From positions 1 through 64,000 of the forward strand of contig JAVTVY010016018.1 of NCBI GenBank assembly GCA_036873755.1: a stretch of 64,000 nucleotides of DNA, read 5' to 3'. Each line of letters opens with the position of its first letter. Position 1 is the stretch's first letter. Both the position numbers and the translations under genes were made by a program. The notes beneath the pieces were generated by a model. The model made no database searches and had not been told where the DNA came from. It was given only the letters and a program-made list of their open reading frames with translations. This DNA is from Hanleya hanleyi. Taxonomy: Eukaryota > Mollusca > Polyplacophora > Lepidopleurida > Hanleyidae. Of this stretch, positions 1 to 13,036 are shown in pieces.

Positions 1-302
1 CACAATCAAGCGTGACTGAGATACATCATTCTTTAGATGACGACTTTACAACGAATATTATGGATTAAGAATACTGATTTGATATTTTTAGAACATCATG
101 ATGTCTTGCCGGCATCATTGAAAACTGTTGACCGCTTCTCTCTTGCAGGAAACCAGCCTATGCTAATGTATACTATGATTGTCTTTTTGAATTTGGTGCT
201 AATACTGTTATATGGAATATGGAATAGGTCTTTGGATTATGGAAGCGGATAGTCTCTAATGGACGACGGCTGAATTATGAATGACGGACCAGACGCTTGT
301 AA
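1..302 (+). repeat. Penelope-like element 3' tail, 5'-truncated copy
   Basis: This is one of five copies in the window of a ~380 bp sequence. The others are 15369-15749, 23098-23409, 51247-51630, and 55791-56246 on the minus strand. The copy at 51247 directly follows the stop codon of a Penelope-like ORF, so I read the family as that element's 3' untranslated tail. All copies end near the same GACGC(T/G)TGTAA motif and differ at the 5' side, as expected for 5'-truncated retrotransposon inserts. This copy may begin before the window. The short ORF across it is not conserved between copies and I do not call it coding. Confidence 0.75.
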
Positions 303-3300
303 TCTGTCAGTATGTCGGCACCTCTTCCCACTTTCCTTATATGCGTTGTAATTTTTACCTGTATATGGCGAGATCCTGCTGGTGGACGTTTCGTCCCCCA
401 GGCCCGCCGCCTGTAAAGACCTTTTGTTCTGTGATATATGTTGGCATTGTGGGAAGTTGATGCTATTACCAATATACGAGTTGTCAGAGCAATTCCATCA
501 TAACTCTCTAGATTTGTATCTAATACCGCTTATGCCAGTGCTAGAGGTCATGTGGTCATGTCATCCAAGTTGCCACATGAACAGGTATAAGAAAGCGTAC
601 CTGAGATACAACACATATCACGAATCGTTAGATTATTGGCATGTGCTTTATAATAGTTTATCCAGAAGACTATACTGTGAAATCATGTGGCTCTGGCAGT
701 GTGTCGCCACCTCTTCCCACTTCCCTTATATGCGTTGTAATTTTTGCCTGTATATGGCGAGATCCTGCTGGTGGACGTTTCGTCCCCCAGGCCCGCCGCC
801 TGTAAAGACCTTTTGGTCTGTGATATATGTTGGCATTGTGGGAAGTTGATGCTGGGTCGATATCGGGCCTTACAGACTAGTAGTTTGTGTTAAATGTCGT
901 CTTTTTCATCTGACGACGATACAGCTCACCAATCCCCAGTGTACGAGTTGTCACAGCGACACAGCTCACCAATTACCAATATACGAGTTGGCAGAGCATT
1001 TCTATCAGCTCTCCAGATTTGTATCTAATAACGCTGATGCCGGCGCTAGGGGCCGTATGGTCATGTCATCCAAGTTGCCATATGAACAGGTACAATAAAA
1101 GCGTCCCTGAGATACAACGCATATCACGAATCGTTAGATTCTTGGTATGTGCTTCAGAATAGGTTAACCAGAAGAATATACTGTGAAGTCATGTGGCCCT
1201 GTCAGTATGTCGGCACCTCTTCCCACTTCATTTATATGCGTTGTTATTTTTACCTGTATATGGCGAAATTCTGCTGGTGGTCGTTTCGTCTCCGATGCCC
1301 GCCCCCTGTACAGACCGTTTGGTCTTTGATATATGTTGGCATTGTGGGAAGTTGATGCTGGGTCGACAGCGGGCCTTACAGACTAGTCTTTTGTGTTAAA
1401 TGGCGTCATTTTCATCTGACGACGATATATCTCGCCAATCCCCAGTGTACGAGTTGCCACAGCGACACAGCTGACCAATTACCAATATACGAGTTGTCAG
1501 AGCATTTCCATCATAGCTCTCTAAATTTGTATCTAATACTGCTTATGCCGGTGCTAAGGGCCGTGTGGTCATGTCATACAAGTTGCCACATGAACAGGTA
1601 CAATAAAAGCGTACATTAGATACAACACATATCACGAATCGTTAGATTCTTGGTATGTGCTTTAGAATAGGTTAAACAGAAGACTATTCTGTGAAGTCAT
1701 GTGGCTCTGTCAGTATGTCGACACCTCTTCCCATTTCCCTTATATGCGTTGTAATTTTTACCAGTATATGACGAAATTCTGCTGGTGGACGTTTCGTCCC
1801 CGACGCCCGCCCCCTGTACAGATCTTTTGGTCTTTGATATATGTTGGCATTGTAGGAAGTTGATGCTGTATCGACATCGGGCCTTACAGACTAGTTTTTT
1901 TGTTAAATGCCGTCATTTTCATCTGACGACGATACAGCTCGCCAATCCCCAGTGTACGAGTTGTCACACCGACACAGCTGACCAATTACCAATATACGAG
2001 TTGTCAGAGCATTTCCATCATTGCTCTCTAGATTTGTATCTAATACCGCTCATGCCGGTGCTAAGGGCCGTGTGGTCATGTCATACAAGTTGCCACATGA
2101 ACAGGTACAATAAAGGCGTACCTGAGATACAACACATATCACGAATCGTTAGATTCTTGGTATGTACTTTAGAATAGGTTAAACAGAAGACTATTCTGTG
2201 AAGTCATGTGGCTCTGTCAGTATGTCGACACCTCTTCCCACTTCCCTTATATGAGCTGTAATTTTTACCTGTATATGGTGAGATTCTGCTGGTGGACGTT
2301 TCGTCCCCGAAGCCCGACCCCTGTACAGACCTTTTGGTCTGTGCTATATGTTGGCATTGTTGGAAGTTGATGCTGGGTCGACATCGGGCCTTACAGACTA
2401 GTCTTTTGTGTCACGGGCCGTCATTTTCATCTGTCGAAGATACAGCTCACCAATCCCCATTGTACGAGTGAAGTCATGTGGCTCATGTGAAGTCATATGA
2501 CTCTGTCAGTATGTCGGCATCTCCTCCCACTCCCCTTATATGCGTTGTAATTTTTACTTGAATATGACGAGATTTTGCTGGTGGACGTTTCGTCTCCGAG
2601 GCCCGCCCCCTGTACAGACCTTTTGGTCTTTGATATATGTTGGCATTGCTGGAAGTTGATGCTGGGTCGACATCGGGCCTTACAGACTAGACTTTTGTGT
2701 TACGGGCCGTCATTTTCATTTGTCGAAGATACAGCTCACCAATCCCCATTGTACGAGTGAAGTCATGGGGCTCATGTGAAGTCATATGGCTCTGTCAGTA
2801 TGTCGGCATCTCCTCCCACGCCCCTTATATGCGTTGTAATTTTTACCTGTATATGGCGAGATTCTGCTGGTGGACGTTTCGTCCCCGAGGCCCGCCTCTT
2901 GTACAGACCTTTTGGTCTTTGATATATTTTGGCATCGTGTGAAGTTGATGCCGGGTCGACATTGGGCCTTACAAACTAGTCTTTTGTGTTACAGACCGTC
3001 ATTTACATCTGACGAAGATACAGTTTACCAATCCCCAGTGTACGAGTTGTCACAGCGACACAGCTCAACAATTACCACTATACGACATGTCAGAACATTT
3101 CCGTCACAGCTCTCCAGATTTTTATCTAATACCGCTTATGCTGGTGCTAGGCACCATGTGGTCATATCATCCAAGTTGCCACATGAACAGGTACAATAAA
3201 AACGTACCTGAGATACACCACATTTCACAAATCTTTAGATACTTGGTATGTGCTTTAGAATAGGGTAACCAGAAGACTATACTGTGAAGTCATGTGGCTC

Positions 3301-3345
3301 TGTCAGTATGTCGGCTCCTCTTCCCACTTCCCTTATATGCGTTGT
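303..3345 (+). repeat. Tandem array of ~507 bp satellite-like units, with shortened variants
   Basis: The marker CAGTATGTCGGCACCTCTTC or a close variant recurs near 307, 697, 1202, 1710, 2218, 2506, 2797 and 3304. Spacings are about 507 bp for full units and about 390 and 290 bp for units with internal deletions. Each full unit holds a ~100 bp core (TATCTAATACCGCTTATGCC, then GCTAGGGGCCGTGTGG and a GAACAGGTACAAT motif) that aligns with the start of the PLE tail family. The array starts exactly where the PLE tail at 1-302 ends. ORFs of 60-155 codons in it are repeat products in shifting frames and are not genes. Confidence 0.85.
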
Positions 3346-4489
3346 AATTGGATGGAGTGAACGCCTCAACATGGGGTAAACCTGGTAAAAGCAAGAATAC
3401 TCAGGAAAACTAACCTGTAATGCCCGACGTCGTGCGGCTTAATTTCCCACCAACACAATAAACCCTACCTGTCGAGAAGCATGTACAGAGGGCGGGCCTT
3501 GGGGGCTAACAGTCTACCAGCAGAATCATACCATATACAGGTAATAAATTGAAGCGCTATGCAAGAGGTGGGAAAATTGACGTCTGACGACTAAAAAGCA
3601 ACCATATGACTCTACATGAAACCATTCGTGGACACCTAACATTCAGACCCGAGAATTCGGTGAATTCTCGGACGTAGCCTTAGTATCTCAGCCGCGCTTT
3701 AATTGCAAATGTTCATTTGAAGACTATGAAGTATCCACACGGCCTCTAGCACCGGCTTTAGCGGAATTAGATACGCTAGCGCTTTTCTAGTCTCTTTTCT
3801 GGTGTCTTTTCCAGTGCGCACAGCTGACAATATTTAACACAGACAATATTTTTCAGTTCAAAATTACGGTAATGTCATAGGGAGGATGGACGGGCTTTGA
3901 GCAATCAAAATAAATCTTCCGTCAGCCGATAGCCCATATACCTACATGTAACATATCAAGTAGTAGAAGTGGAAATATGTTATCAAATGTCACCCCTACC
4001 CCCTAATTTTCGAGATTTTTTTTACAAGTTTCGTGATCCGCTATAATTGCCTCTGGCATACTACCTATCCATGTTTCAGACTGGCAACCGACCCTAGGAG
4101 GATGCGTCTATGTCTGGTCTAACAAAAAATGACAATGAAAATTTCTATACCTTGGGTAGAGGTTCATCCTAAAATAAGCCTTTCTTCTGTTTGGGATGAT
4201 GGACTACTTCGGTCTTCCTGGCAAACTAAACTAGAATTGGCACATACCACTGCTTGTAAACCAGCTATAGAGATCGTTTGAATAAAGATCGTGAGTAGGA
4301 AAATTGAGGGTAAAGGCATGTCCTATAGCATGTGTTCATTCACTGAAATACATCGAATGGTTAATATTCAAGCAAAGTTTGAACATGTAGTTTTGCTTCA
4401 TAAAAAAATACAATAAATGTCCGTCCACATCAAAAGAACAAAACCACAACTGAACAGAGACCAGGGCCTATTCATCCCCAGCGCCTATG
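3346..4489. other. Unassigned sequence with one reversed repeat core and a small palindrome
   Basis: I see no gene here. At 3649-3671 there is a hairpin with 10 bp perfect arms (CCGAGAATTC, 3 nt loop). About 3690-3775 on the minus strand matches the core of the 507 bp unit, including the GGTGCTAGAGGCCGTGTGG segment, so it is an isolated inverted fragment of that family. Confidence 0.5.
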
Positions 4490-4689
4490 ACCTTCTAATC
4501 CAGGAACCCCACCGTGCCTAGAAGCCCACCTTGTTAATTAATCCACCTTGTTAATTAATCCAGCCATCTCCTCAGTCTAATCCTGTCCTATTTTAAATTT
4601 CTCACCTAGTATAATACTATTGTTATCATCCTATTGACATTTACTCAAGGAACTGTATATATACTGATTATTTACTTATTGATGTCATT

Positions 4690-4760
4690 GACTTGAGAAC
4701 GATACTAGTACCTGTATCGAAACGTCGTCCTGAATAAACTAGAAGTTGTTATCCATAAGC
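4690..4760 (+). repeat. Retroelement-like 3' terminus: stem-loop, CGAAACGTC, AATAAA, tail motif
   Basis: A 6 bp stem (CGATAC at 4700-4705 with GTATCG at 4714-4719) is followed at once by AAACGTC, then AATAAA at 4733-4738 and AAGTTGTTATCCATAAG at 4743-4759. The same order (stem, CGAAACGTC, AATAAA, AAGTTGTTATCCATA) recurs near 20705-20757. Hammerhead ribozymes known in PLEs put GAAA directly 3' of stem II, which resembles this, but the canonical CTGATGA box is not present. A decayed ribozyme is possible but unproven. Confidence 0.4.
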
Positions 4761-5339
4761 AATTTGTTTATTTATCTACTTCCCAACTTCTAAATGCCAC
4801 TTAAAGAAAAAAAATACAAGTTTGTAAAAAGAAAGATGTAAAAGAAAGCTAATTTTACTGTTGAGAGATTTACTCGAGATATTGGTAATGCTGTACACGT
4901 GATATAACCGTATTTACAGAGAATTTCAATTTGCAGAGAATTCGTTGTTTCCCGTTATCACCTTCTTCATATGCTTGAAGGTATCACTAATGATTTACAT
5001 CCAGTCATCCATGATAGAGACACCCATGAGAAATAGTTACAATCTGCATGTTGCAAGAATTCAGCATATATTGACAGTTACATCTATAAATACATTTTCG
5101 TTAGAGTTGAACACTCGTGTTTGCACATACATTGTATATGGACAGCAGCCAGAGGATGCTAATCCCCCGCCGAAATGACAGCAATATTGTTTGGCATTGT
5201 TGGTCTCGGGGAGATATACATGAGGGAGGCAACTGCTGCTTCATTTGCGTTGAATGCAGAAGGGTCTTTCTGCCTTCCCAAGTTTTAAAATCAACTCAGA
5301 ACGGTTGAATGAACGTTGATTGCTTCTGTAATATAGTTC
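4761..5339. other. Unassigned AT-rich sequence
   Basis: There are only two short overlapping ORFs (4945-5178 and 5117-5308), with no recognisable motif. I see no supported feature. Confidence 0.4.
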
Positions 5340-8000
5340 CATGCAGTGAAACATGTAACCGAGAAGCAACCCCAAGTGACATCTCAAGGCATATTATCTG
5401 CAAACCAAATTTGACGAGAAGCTGAATGCATCCTCAACCTATTGTTCGGAAACCAAATTTAGATTTGTCACCAGGTGTCGCAGGCTGTAGGTGCGAGTAT
5501 CTGCATACGAACTTTGGGAAAAATCTGAAGAGGGGTCTTCAAGTTATTGCCCGGAAATCAAATTTAGATTTGTAGGCACACGTGTGCGAAACACAATCCC
5601 AAGTGACATCTTATGGCATATGAATACCTAATTTGAGAAGAATCCGATGAACAGTTGTCAAATTGTTGCCAGAAACAAATTTCAGATTTTTCCAGCAGAT
5701 GTCTCAATCCGTATGCAGAAGCAGGCGAAATACAATCCCAAGGGACATATCATGGCATGGTATCTGCATACCAATTTGGAGAAAAATCCGATGAACGAAA
5801 TCAAATTTAGATCTGACACGAGTGGTGTACCTATAGGCGCAAGTAGGCGAAACGCAATCCCAAGCGACATCATATGTCATGATATATTCATACCAAATTT
5901 AAGAAGAATCTGACGAGCGGTTCTCAAGTTATTATCCGGAAACAAATCTGGTATTTCGCCATCAGGTGGCACCACCTGTAACTACAAGTGAGCGAAAGGC
6001 AACCCCACGCAACATTTCCTGGCATGATACATGTGTGCTAAATTTGAGGAGATTCCGATGAGCAGTTCTCAAGTTAATGGCTGAAAACAAATTTTGATTT
6101 TAACACCAGGTGGTGCCGCCTATAGGTGCAAGTGGGCGAAACTCAATCTCAAGCGACATCTTCGGTCAGCTCACCAATACAGCTCACCAATCTCCAATGT
6201 ACGAGTTGTCACAGCGAAACAGCTCACCAATTACCAGTATATGAGTTGTCAGAGCATTTCCATCATAGCTCTCTAGATTTGTATCTAATACCGATTATGC
6301 CGGTGCTAGGGGCCGTGTGGTCATATCATCCATGTTGCCACATGAACAGGTACAATAAAAGCGTACCTGAGATACAACACATATCATGAATCGTTAGATT
6401 CTTGGTATGTGCTTTAGAACATGTTTACCAGAAGACTATACTGTGAAGTCATATGACGCAGTCAGTATGTCGGCACCTCTTCCCACTTCCCTTGTAATGG
6501 TATTACCCGGAGACAAATTTGGGGTTTTGCTACCAGGTGTCGCCACCTGTAAGTGCAAGTGAGCGAAAGGCAATCCCATGCAACATCTCCTGGCATGGTA
6601 CATGCATGCTAAATTGAGAAGAGTCCGACGAGCATGCAGTTCTCAAGTTATTGGCCAAAAACAAATATCAGATTTTGTCATCAGGTGGCGTTAGCTTCTA
6701 AGCAGAAGTGGATAACACAATCCCAAGCAAAATCTCATGGCAAGGTACAATGTACATGCATGCCTAATTTGGGAAGAATTCGATGAGCAGTTCTCAAGTT
6801 ATTGCCCGGAAACCAAATTTCGAGCGAGATTTTAAAACCTTTCAAAGTTATAGCATGCAGCACAAAAGAACGGAAAGAACTCTATTGGCAACACCTACAG
6901 GCAGATCTTTCTGAAATGCAATACCAATCAACATCTTGTCACAAGGAATGCATATGCCGAATATTGAAGAAACTAGATACAGTCGATCGAATACGATCGA
7001 TGAGGCATCCCTTTTGCATCTTTAGTAAAGGAAACATTCATTATTTGTGAAGAAAGTAAAAACGTAAAACTTAGGGAAAACATCATTAACATGGCCCCAT
7101 AAGATGCCTTGAGGGAAGGTACATACATACCAAATTTGAAAGAATCCATTCAGGTCCAACAGTTACTGCAATTTTACGTTGGCCCACAGGTAGCGCCATG
7201 TATAGGCAGATAGGCACAAAAAATAATCCAAACCGAGATCTTGAGGTAAGATCCCTTGACATTGGATATAGAAAACCTATTATGAGATCGACAAGAAAAA
7301 CAAAGCGAAAATTTCAGGTAAGGTACATGCATACCAAACTTGGAAAGCATCCATTCAAGTTTTAAAAGTTATTCTCCGGAAACATAATTTTAAATTTACT
7401 CAGGTGGCGCCACCTATATGTGGATCGGCATGAAAAACAATGCCAAACGATAAATTGAGGCGAGGTACCTACACACCAATTTTGGAATGAATCGGTTCAG
7501 GTTTTCAAAAGTTATTGTCTGGAAACATTTAACTTGGCTTTCAGGTGATCCCCCTATACACGATTCAACATGAAAAACATTCTCAAGCCAGATCTTGAGG
7601 CAAGGTACCCACACACCAAATTTGGAAAGAATCCTTAAGGTTTTCAAAAGTTATTTTTTGGAGATGCAATTTTAACTTGACCACAGGTTTTGCCACCCAG
7701 AGGCGGATTGGCACGAAAAACAATTCCAAGCAAGATCTATAGACAAGGGACCCACTTTCCAAATATAAAAACATGGGTCTGTGCCTGATAAACTGAAACC
7801 TTTCGGGGTTGCGCTTCATTGAGGGGTGGCGGAATTTTCCAATATTGCAGACAACACACAAATTTCAACTTCTGCCAAGATATATTGGAGATATATATGC
7901 TCAAACACAATATATGAGGGTCAGGCGAGGGAAAGTTTGGGAGACAGAGGGTGCGGCTCGGTGCCCTGAGGATGGGGACATACTCTCCTTGAGGGTAGTG
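5340..8000 (+). repeat. Diverged tandem core-repeat array, ~150-170 bp units (pearl/HINE-like)
   Basis: Units recur with the order: ACCAAATTT(G)AGAAGAATCCGATGA, CAGTTCTCAAGTTATTGCCC, GGAAACAAATTT, CAGGTGGCGCCACCT, then GCGAAACGCAATCCCAAG and a GGCATGGTA segment. They are clear at 5400-6130 and 6500-6830 and more decayed at 7090-7800. The layout of tandem ~160 bp cores matches the 'pearl' type of bivalve non-autonomous elements. The array is interrupted at 6163-6498 by one unit of the 507 bp family. ORFs on both strands are by-products of the repeats. Confidence 0.7.
6163..6498 (+). repeat. Single inserted unit of the 507 bp satellite family
   Basis: The segment runs from the tandem CAGCTCACCAAT motif through the GTATCTAATACC core to GTCGGCACCTCTTCCCACTT, and matches the units at 303-3345. 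The core-repeat array resumes right after it. A dispersed single copy inside another repeat suggests that the 507 bp unit can move, or was moved, as a discrete piece. Confidence 0.75.
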
Positions 8001-8194
8001 GTAGGTGGGCTGACATGAAACCCATTGAAAGCTCCCTGCACATGAAACAACCACACTGACAACTGCATGCAATCAACTGTCAGTCTGAAAAAAAAACACA
8101 AAGTCGAATTCAATTCAGGAAATTGATCATATGCACAGTGTGCACCCAAACTTTAGGAACTCAGTTGTAATTATTATAATAAGTTACACGTGTG

Positions 8195-8620
8195 GACACA
8201 AATGGTTGCAAAAGCTTTAGGGTAAATCATATGATGTGGAATGCAATTATTTGATAGCAAAATTGAAGGAAATTTTGTCCTTCATTTAAGATGACACGAA
8301 ATTCAAAACTAATGGGGGTTCGGAGTTATTTCAACAGGGGTTGGTATTTCATATTATACATTTGAAATAAAATATGGTTTGTGCAATCGTTTAGTGTAAA
8401 TCATAATGATGTGGAATAGAATGATTTGCTAGCAATATTGAAGGAAATGTTGTCCTTCATATAAGGCGACACGAAATTCAAAACTAATGGGGGTTCGGAG
8501 TTATTTCATATTATATAAAATATGGTTCCTGCAAAAGCTTTAGTGTAAATCATACGATGTGGAATAGAAGGACTGAACAGCAAAATTTAAAAAATGGTGT
8601 CCTTCATTTAAAGCGACATG
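8195..8620 (+). repeat. Three short tandem units of ~150-165 bp
   Basis: The motif TTTAG(G/T)GTAAATCAT(A/AA)CGATGTGGAAT-like appears near 8216, 8391 and 8540. Each copy is followed by CAAAATTGAAGGAAA, TTGTCCTTCATTTAA and ACACGAAATTCAAAACTAA. The third unit is degraded. I see no coding potential. Confidence 0.65.
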
Positions 8621-9340
8621 AAATTCAAAACTAACGGAGATAAGCGGAAGAAAGAAGAAAATGACAAACACATAAGGGATGCCTATTAGACAAAGCATTT
8701 GGAAGTTATCGATGGGGAAGAATTTGAATGGAAACCACGGGCATGCACAGAAGATTGGAACAAGATCCAGTGGCACCACCTTCAGGCGGATCTTGAAACG
8801 CAATACCAACCCACGTCTGGTCAAAGAGAGTGTATATGCTAAATTTTCAAGGACTCCGACAAAGCTTTCTGAAGTTATCGTTTGTGAAGAATTTGAACAG
8901 ACATCCACAGACACAAAGGGAGCAAGATCTATTTTAACTGGAACGGACACGAAGAAGCGAAACTCAGTGGCGCTAACTTCAGGCAGATGTTGCTGAAATA
9001 CAATAGCAACCAGCGTCTTGTCGCAAGATATGCGTATGCCGAATTTCGGGAGAATCCGTCGAAGCATTTGGACGTTATCACTTGTGAAAAATTTGAACAG
9101 ATGTCCACGGACACAAAAAAGCAAGACCCATTATAACCCAGTGGCGCCACCTTCAAGCAGATGTTGCTGACATGCTATACCAACTGGCGTCTTGTCGCAA
9201 AGAATGCGTATGCCGAATTTCGGAAGAATGCTACAAAGCATTTGGAAGTTATCGCTTGCGGAAAATTGAGACAGCCACGCACGGACATACATTTGTACAC
9301 GGACATCCACGGACACGTTCCTCTCACACATCATTTGTGA
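8621..9340 (+). repeat. Second core-repeat array ending in GGACA-type microsatellite
   Basis: Four units of about 165 bp carry CGAAGCATTTGGAAGTTATCG, a (T/G)TGAAGAATTTGAACAGA motif, then CAGTGGCGCCACCTTCAGGC, GCAATACCAAC and GTCTTGTCGCAAAGA. The array ends near 9280-9320 in CACGGACATACA/CACGGACATCCA. The minus-strand ORFs of 75-194 codons here repeat the same peptide in different frames and are not genes. Confidence 0.65.
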
Positions 9341-11188
9341 AACGAAATTTGCTTCAATTTGCATGATGACGTAGCTTAACTCATTCAGCAGTTGCATTCT
9401 ACGTTTCGTACATTGACTAATTTATATAGGAGATAAAATACACACCCATTTAAAATAACTTCATAATTTCATAAATGGCATGAAATGAATATTGAAAAGT
9501 ACCGATGTTCATATACTACATGTATTTGCTAATTTGTCCGCATGGACAGAAATTTTCCCCCTAATATACTTTCTTGATAACATCTAGAGGGATGAATGGA
9601 ATAATAATTATTCCTTCTAGCAGACGGTCAGAACTTTGTCTCTGTAAAACCACATGTTCAGATTCATTGTTGTCAGCAGACAGACCATTGTTCTCCTTTG
9701 TCTCGGGTACAGGCAGGAAGGAAGGACCCCCTAAAAGTTGTTTTCTGTTACTTTTCTCTTGAACGGTACATATACATCGGAGATCACAATATGTATCGAA
9801 AAAGCTGTGTCTTTTAAGTTCCAGGAATTGTGCTTACTCAATCAAACCACGAAATCAGTCTTACTTAATATGTAGTAAATCGGCTTCGCACATCTTGACA
9901 AAACTATATTCCCTAATATTCGCCGTCACAAATGACCTACCACCTCAGGTAGCCTGACTTTTCCGCTCAAACATATATCAAATGCAGCATACATTTGCCG
10001 CCATTTTTTCGAGCTACGGCTGTCAGAAATTAGGTCATTCCGCTCACCACAAATCACAGCGAATATGGGAGGTGGGCAATCAAACTGGGTTTGAATGAGT
10101 TTCTTCCCTATTAAAATTTTAAAAGGTTGTTTGAATATTTTTTATTGTTGAATATTATAGAAACATTTTAAAATATATCTCAAACTATTTCTCTCCCAGT
10201 CAGGTATAATGACCAATCAAATTTTACCGGAAGCCAAGTCGTGATTATAGTCGTAGGCCCCCCAAAAATCAGTGGCGGTGTGCGACCTCTAGGTCCCAGT
10301 CTGGGTGTCAGCCCGTGAGACTTCAGTGACTGGCTGATTTTTTTGTGCATGTATTCTTGTTTGTGTTCCTTTGTATTGTGGTGTGGTTTTGGCTACCACT
10401 GTTTACTCTTTCCTATCACAAAGTTTCTGTTCATTTTTGGCTAGAGGACATGTCCAGAAAACATCATTTCTGCATGTAGCTGTTTGCCACATTGATTTGC
10501 CACATTGATTACGGTAAAATTCATAACATATTTTCATTAAGACCATGTTTCTGTTTTCGCCGTACTTCTACGCCATCCTATTCTGGCATTGATGGGCTTG
10601 TAAATGGCAGTGAATTCGTTTCTGAATTTTGATATTTGCAACTAGTTAAATACACACTCTTGGTAAATTCGCAAAGCAAATAACGGAGCTACATGCACAC
10701 GTATATTTTGCAATATTGGTCCATTGTGGAAAATTCTGGAAACCGTTTTAAGCCTGGACCCCAAAACTTTGTCTTGTCCGACCCTGAATCAAGTTTGGCC
10801 ATTTTGATGGTTCAAATGCAGCTTGAGGTGTCGACATTATTGCCGCCTTTAAGAAAATTATAGTACCACTATGAACATGTACAAAATATTTAACATCGTT
10901 AGCAGAAAATCTCTTGAACATGTGACCTGTGGCCAGGATTTTCTGTTCCTGCTAGCTGAACACGCAGAAAATGAACACTGTGTCTAACTGACCTAGGTCA
11001 AAGCAAACTCACCCAGAGTACATGAATCGAAGTATTACGTCGAGGTGAGTTTTTTTTCTTTTTCTCGATATTCTTCCCATGCCACATCGCCTGTTTCTCA
11101 GGTTTGTTTAACGAACCTGCTGTCTCAAGAGAAACGGGCTATTGTCATTTACCTTGAATTCGAGGCATACAGGTAAAAAAATGTTGTC
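9341..11188. other. Unassigned non-coding sequence
   Basis: I see no recognisable ORF, RNA gene or repeat structure. One short ORF (9574-9762) has no known motif. Confidence 0.4.
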
Positions 11189-13036
11189 GTGGTTTGTCTG
11201 AACTGGGCTATGGGAGATGTGAAACGACATTCACTTTGGGGCATCATGTATTTTTTTCCTCGCTCCAATGAGGTGCCAGAGATCAAAGACGTAGGCGTAC
11301 ATTATGTAGTGATACAAGCAGTTTTATGCTATTTTACTATTTTATATGTGAACATGCGCATGACGGTTCTATATTGGATGCATGCACTTAGGCTCTCCAT
11401 CGCTTCTCGAATTATTTATGGTCCCTCTTTTTGAAATCCTGCCTCTAATTATAGATAACCCAATATTTAAAATAAATAAAAGCTCAGAATCGTAATGTGC
11501 GTGGTTCATATATTGATCCGTTCTTTGGTCCTTCACCAAGATATTTAGTGTAAATTTATGCGCCAATATTGAACGGCTTGTAATGGATCATGAGTGAGCT
11601 GTATCATACGATATGTATGCGCATATGTGTGGGTACATAATTCTGCAAAATTTGTGACCTGGTGATCACTGAATGGCAAGTTATCTGGTGGAATAATTAG
11701 TTGTGAAATGTCGATTCTTAGCCACCATATTTTCACGCAAAAGTAGACTATGATTGCATAAAGTTCGACTTTTCATTTACCAATTTTATATAATCTGCGT
11801 TTGTGAGAAACAATTATGTAATTTCAAATTTATACAGGATAACATAGAAACTGCTTATGTAAGTGTACTGAATTATCCTTGGTTTTGATGACTATGTTTA
11901 CGTAATGTGACATTTCCCTGATCCGCTTGTCTAACCTGCACCAAAGATATCAGAATTTAGTTTAGAGTTAACTCGACCCTGTAATCTATAGGACTGTATA
12001 AAAAAAGATGCCCGGCACATAGAGGCAGGCCAATACCATTAGGGCTCAACAGAGGCTACCATGTCTCCGATGATAGATGTTACTATCTCCAGTTCTGAAA
12101 ATGACTCTTTACAAAATGATCTGATGTTAATGAAGTTGTGTTAGTCTGCCTGCCAAATGCTGCCGATCCTTCCTAAGTTAGGTGGAATGAATTTCAAATA
12201 AATCGGCTTACTATTCAACAGACATGAACTTCGTTTTTGTTGTATTTTGTCTCATGTAAAGAGGCTATCAAGTCTTCGAGAAATCTCAGAAGCCGGACCT
12301 TGGAATCTATCATTGTACGGGTTTTATGGAGACCATTACCCGAGTCTGAGATGACTTCGCGTGAAAACATCTTAAGATCACGCACACAAGCACTTGTCGT
12401 CTTGAAGACCGCAAATTCCATAACGTGTCTAGATTTCAAAATCATGTTTGGAGATTTCTACATTTGTAGTTCATCCTTTACCCTAAAATACCGACTAGAG
12501 CTTTAGTTTTCAGGCAGTGAAATTAGAATCAACTGATTCTTTAAAAATAAGATATGTGGATAAAAAGCAAGAAGATATCTCATGGGATGTATATATATCT
12601 CTAGCAGTGTTTGAGCATCCTCGGTGCCACAAGGACATCACATAAAATACGGATTCACTTTGGTCACTTTGGCAGTCCATACGTGTAGGTGAAGCCGCCA
12701 GTCAGCTCCTGAAATGTCACTGGTTGTAACGGTTAAAAGTGGGCTGATTGATCTATCATCAATGGAGCTATTTAAATATCTTTTTACATATAATCGTCGA
12801 ATGCGGTCTAAAAACATGATACGGGGTCGTCGAACACGCTGTGAAGACAATGTAGTCTTTGATATGTTATGACATTCTAACAATTGCCCATAGATTGTTT
12901 GAATCATTCTATGGTCCCTGATTGGACTGTTGGACCCAGTAAAATTGATTTTCTAGTCGTAAAAGTGCTACCATGTCCGGTGCATGAGATCCTTCAGGTG
13001 CACAAATGATGATTTCTTAATTGTTGGTTTCTGTAG
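11189..13036. other. Unassigned sequence with short ORFs on both strands
   Basis: ORFs of 62-89 codons lie at 11189-11434 (+), 12237-12506 (+) and 12638-12907 (-). None shows a domain signature, signal peptide or splice context that I can support. At 12215-12506 opposite-strand ORFs overlap, which argues against coding. Confidence 0.35.

Noticed and set aside
303..3345. CRISPR-like regular repeat pattern
   Set aside because: Whole ~507 bp units are repeated without unique spacers and the DNA is eukaryotic; this is a satellite-like array.
8540..9124. 194-codon minus-strand ORF
   Set aside because: It spans units of a tandem core repeat and its sequence recurs in neighbouring ORFs in other frames.
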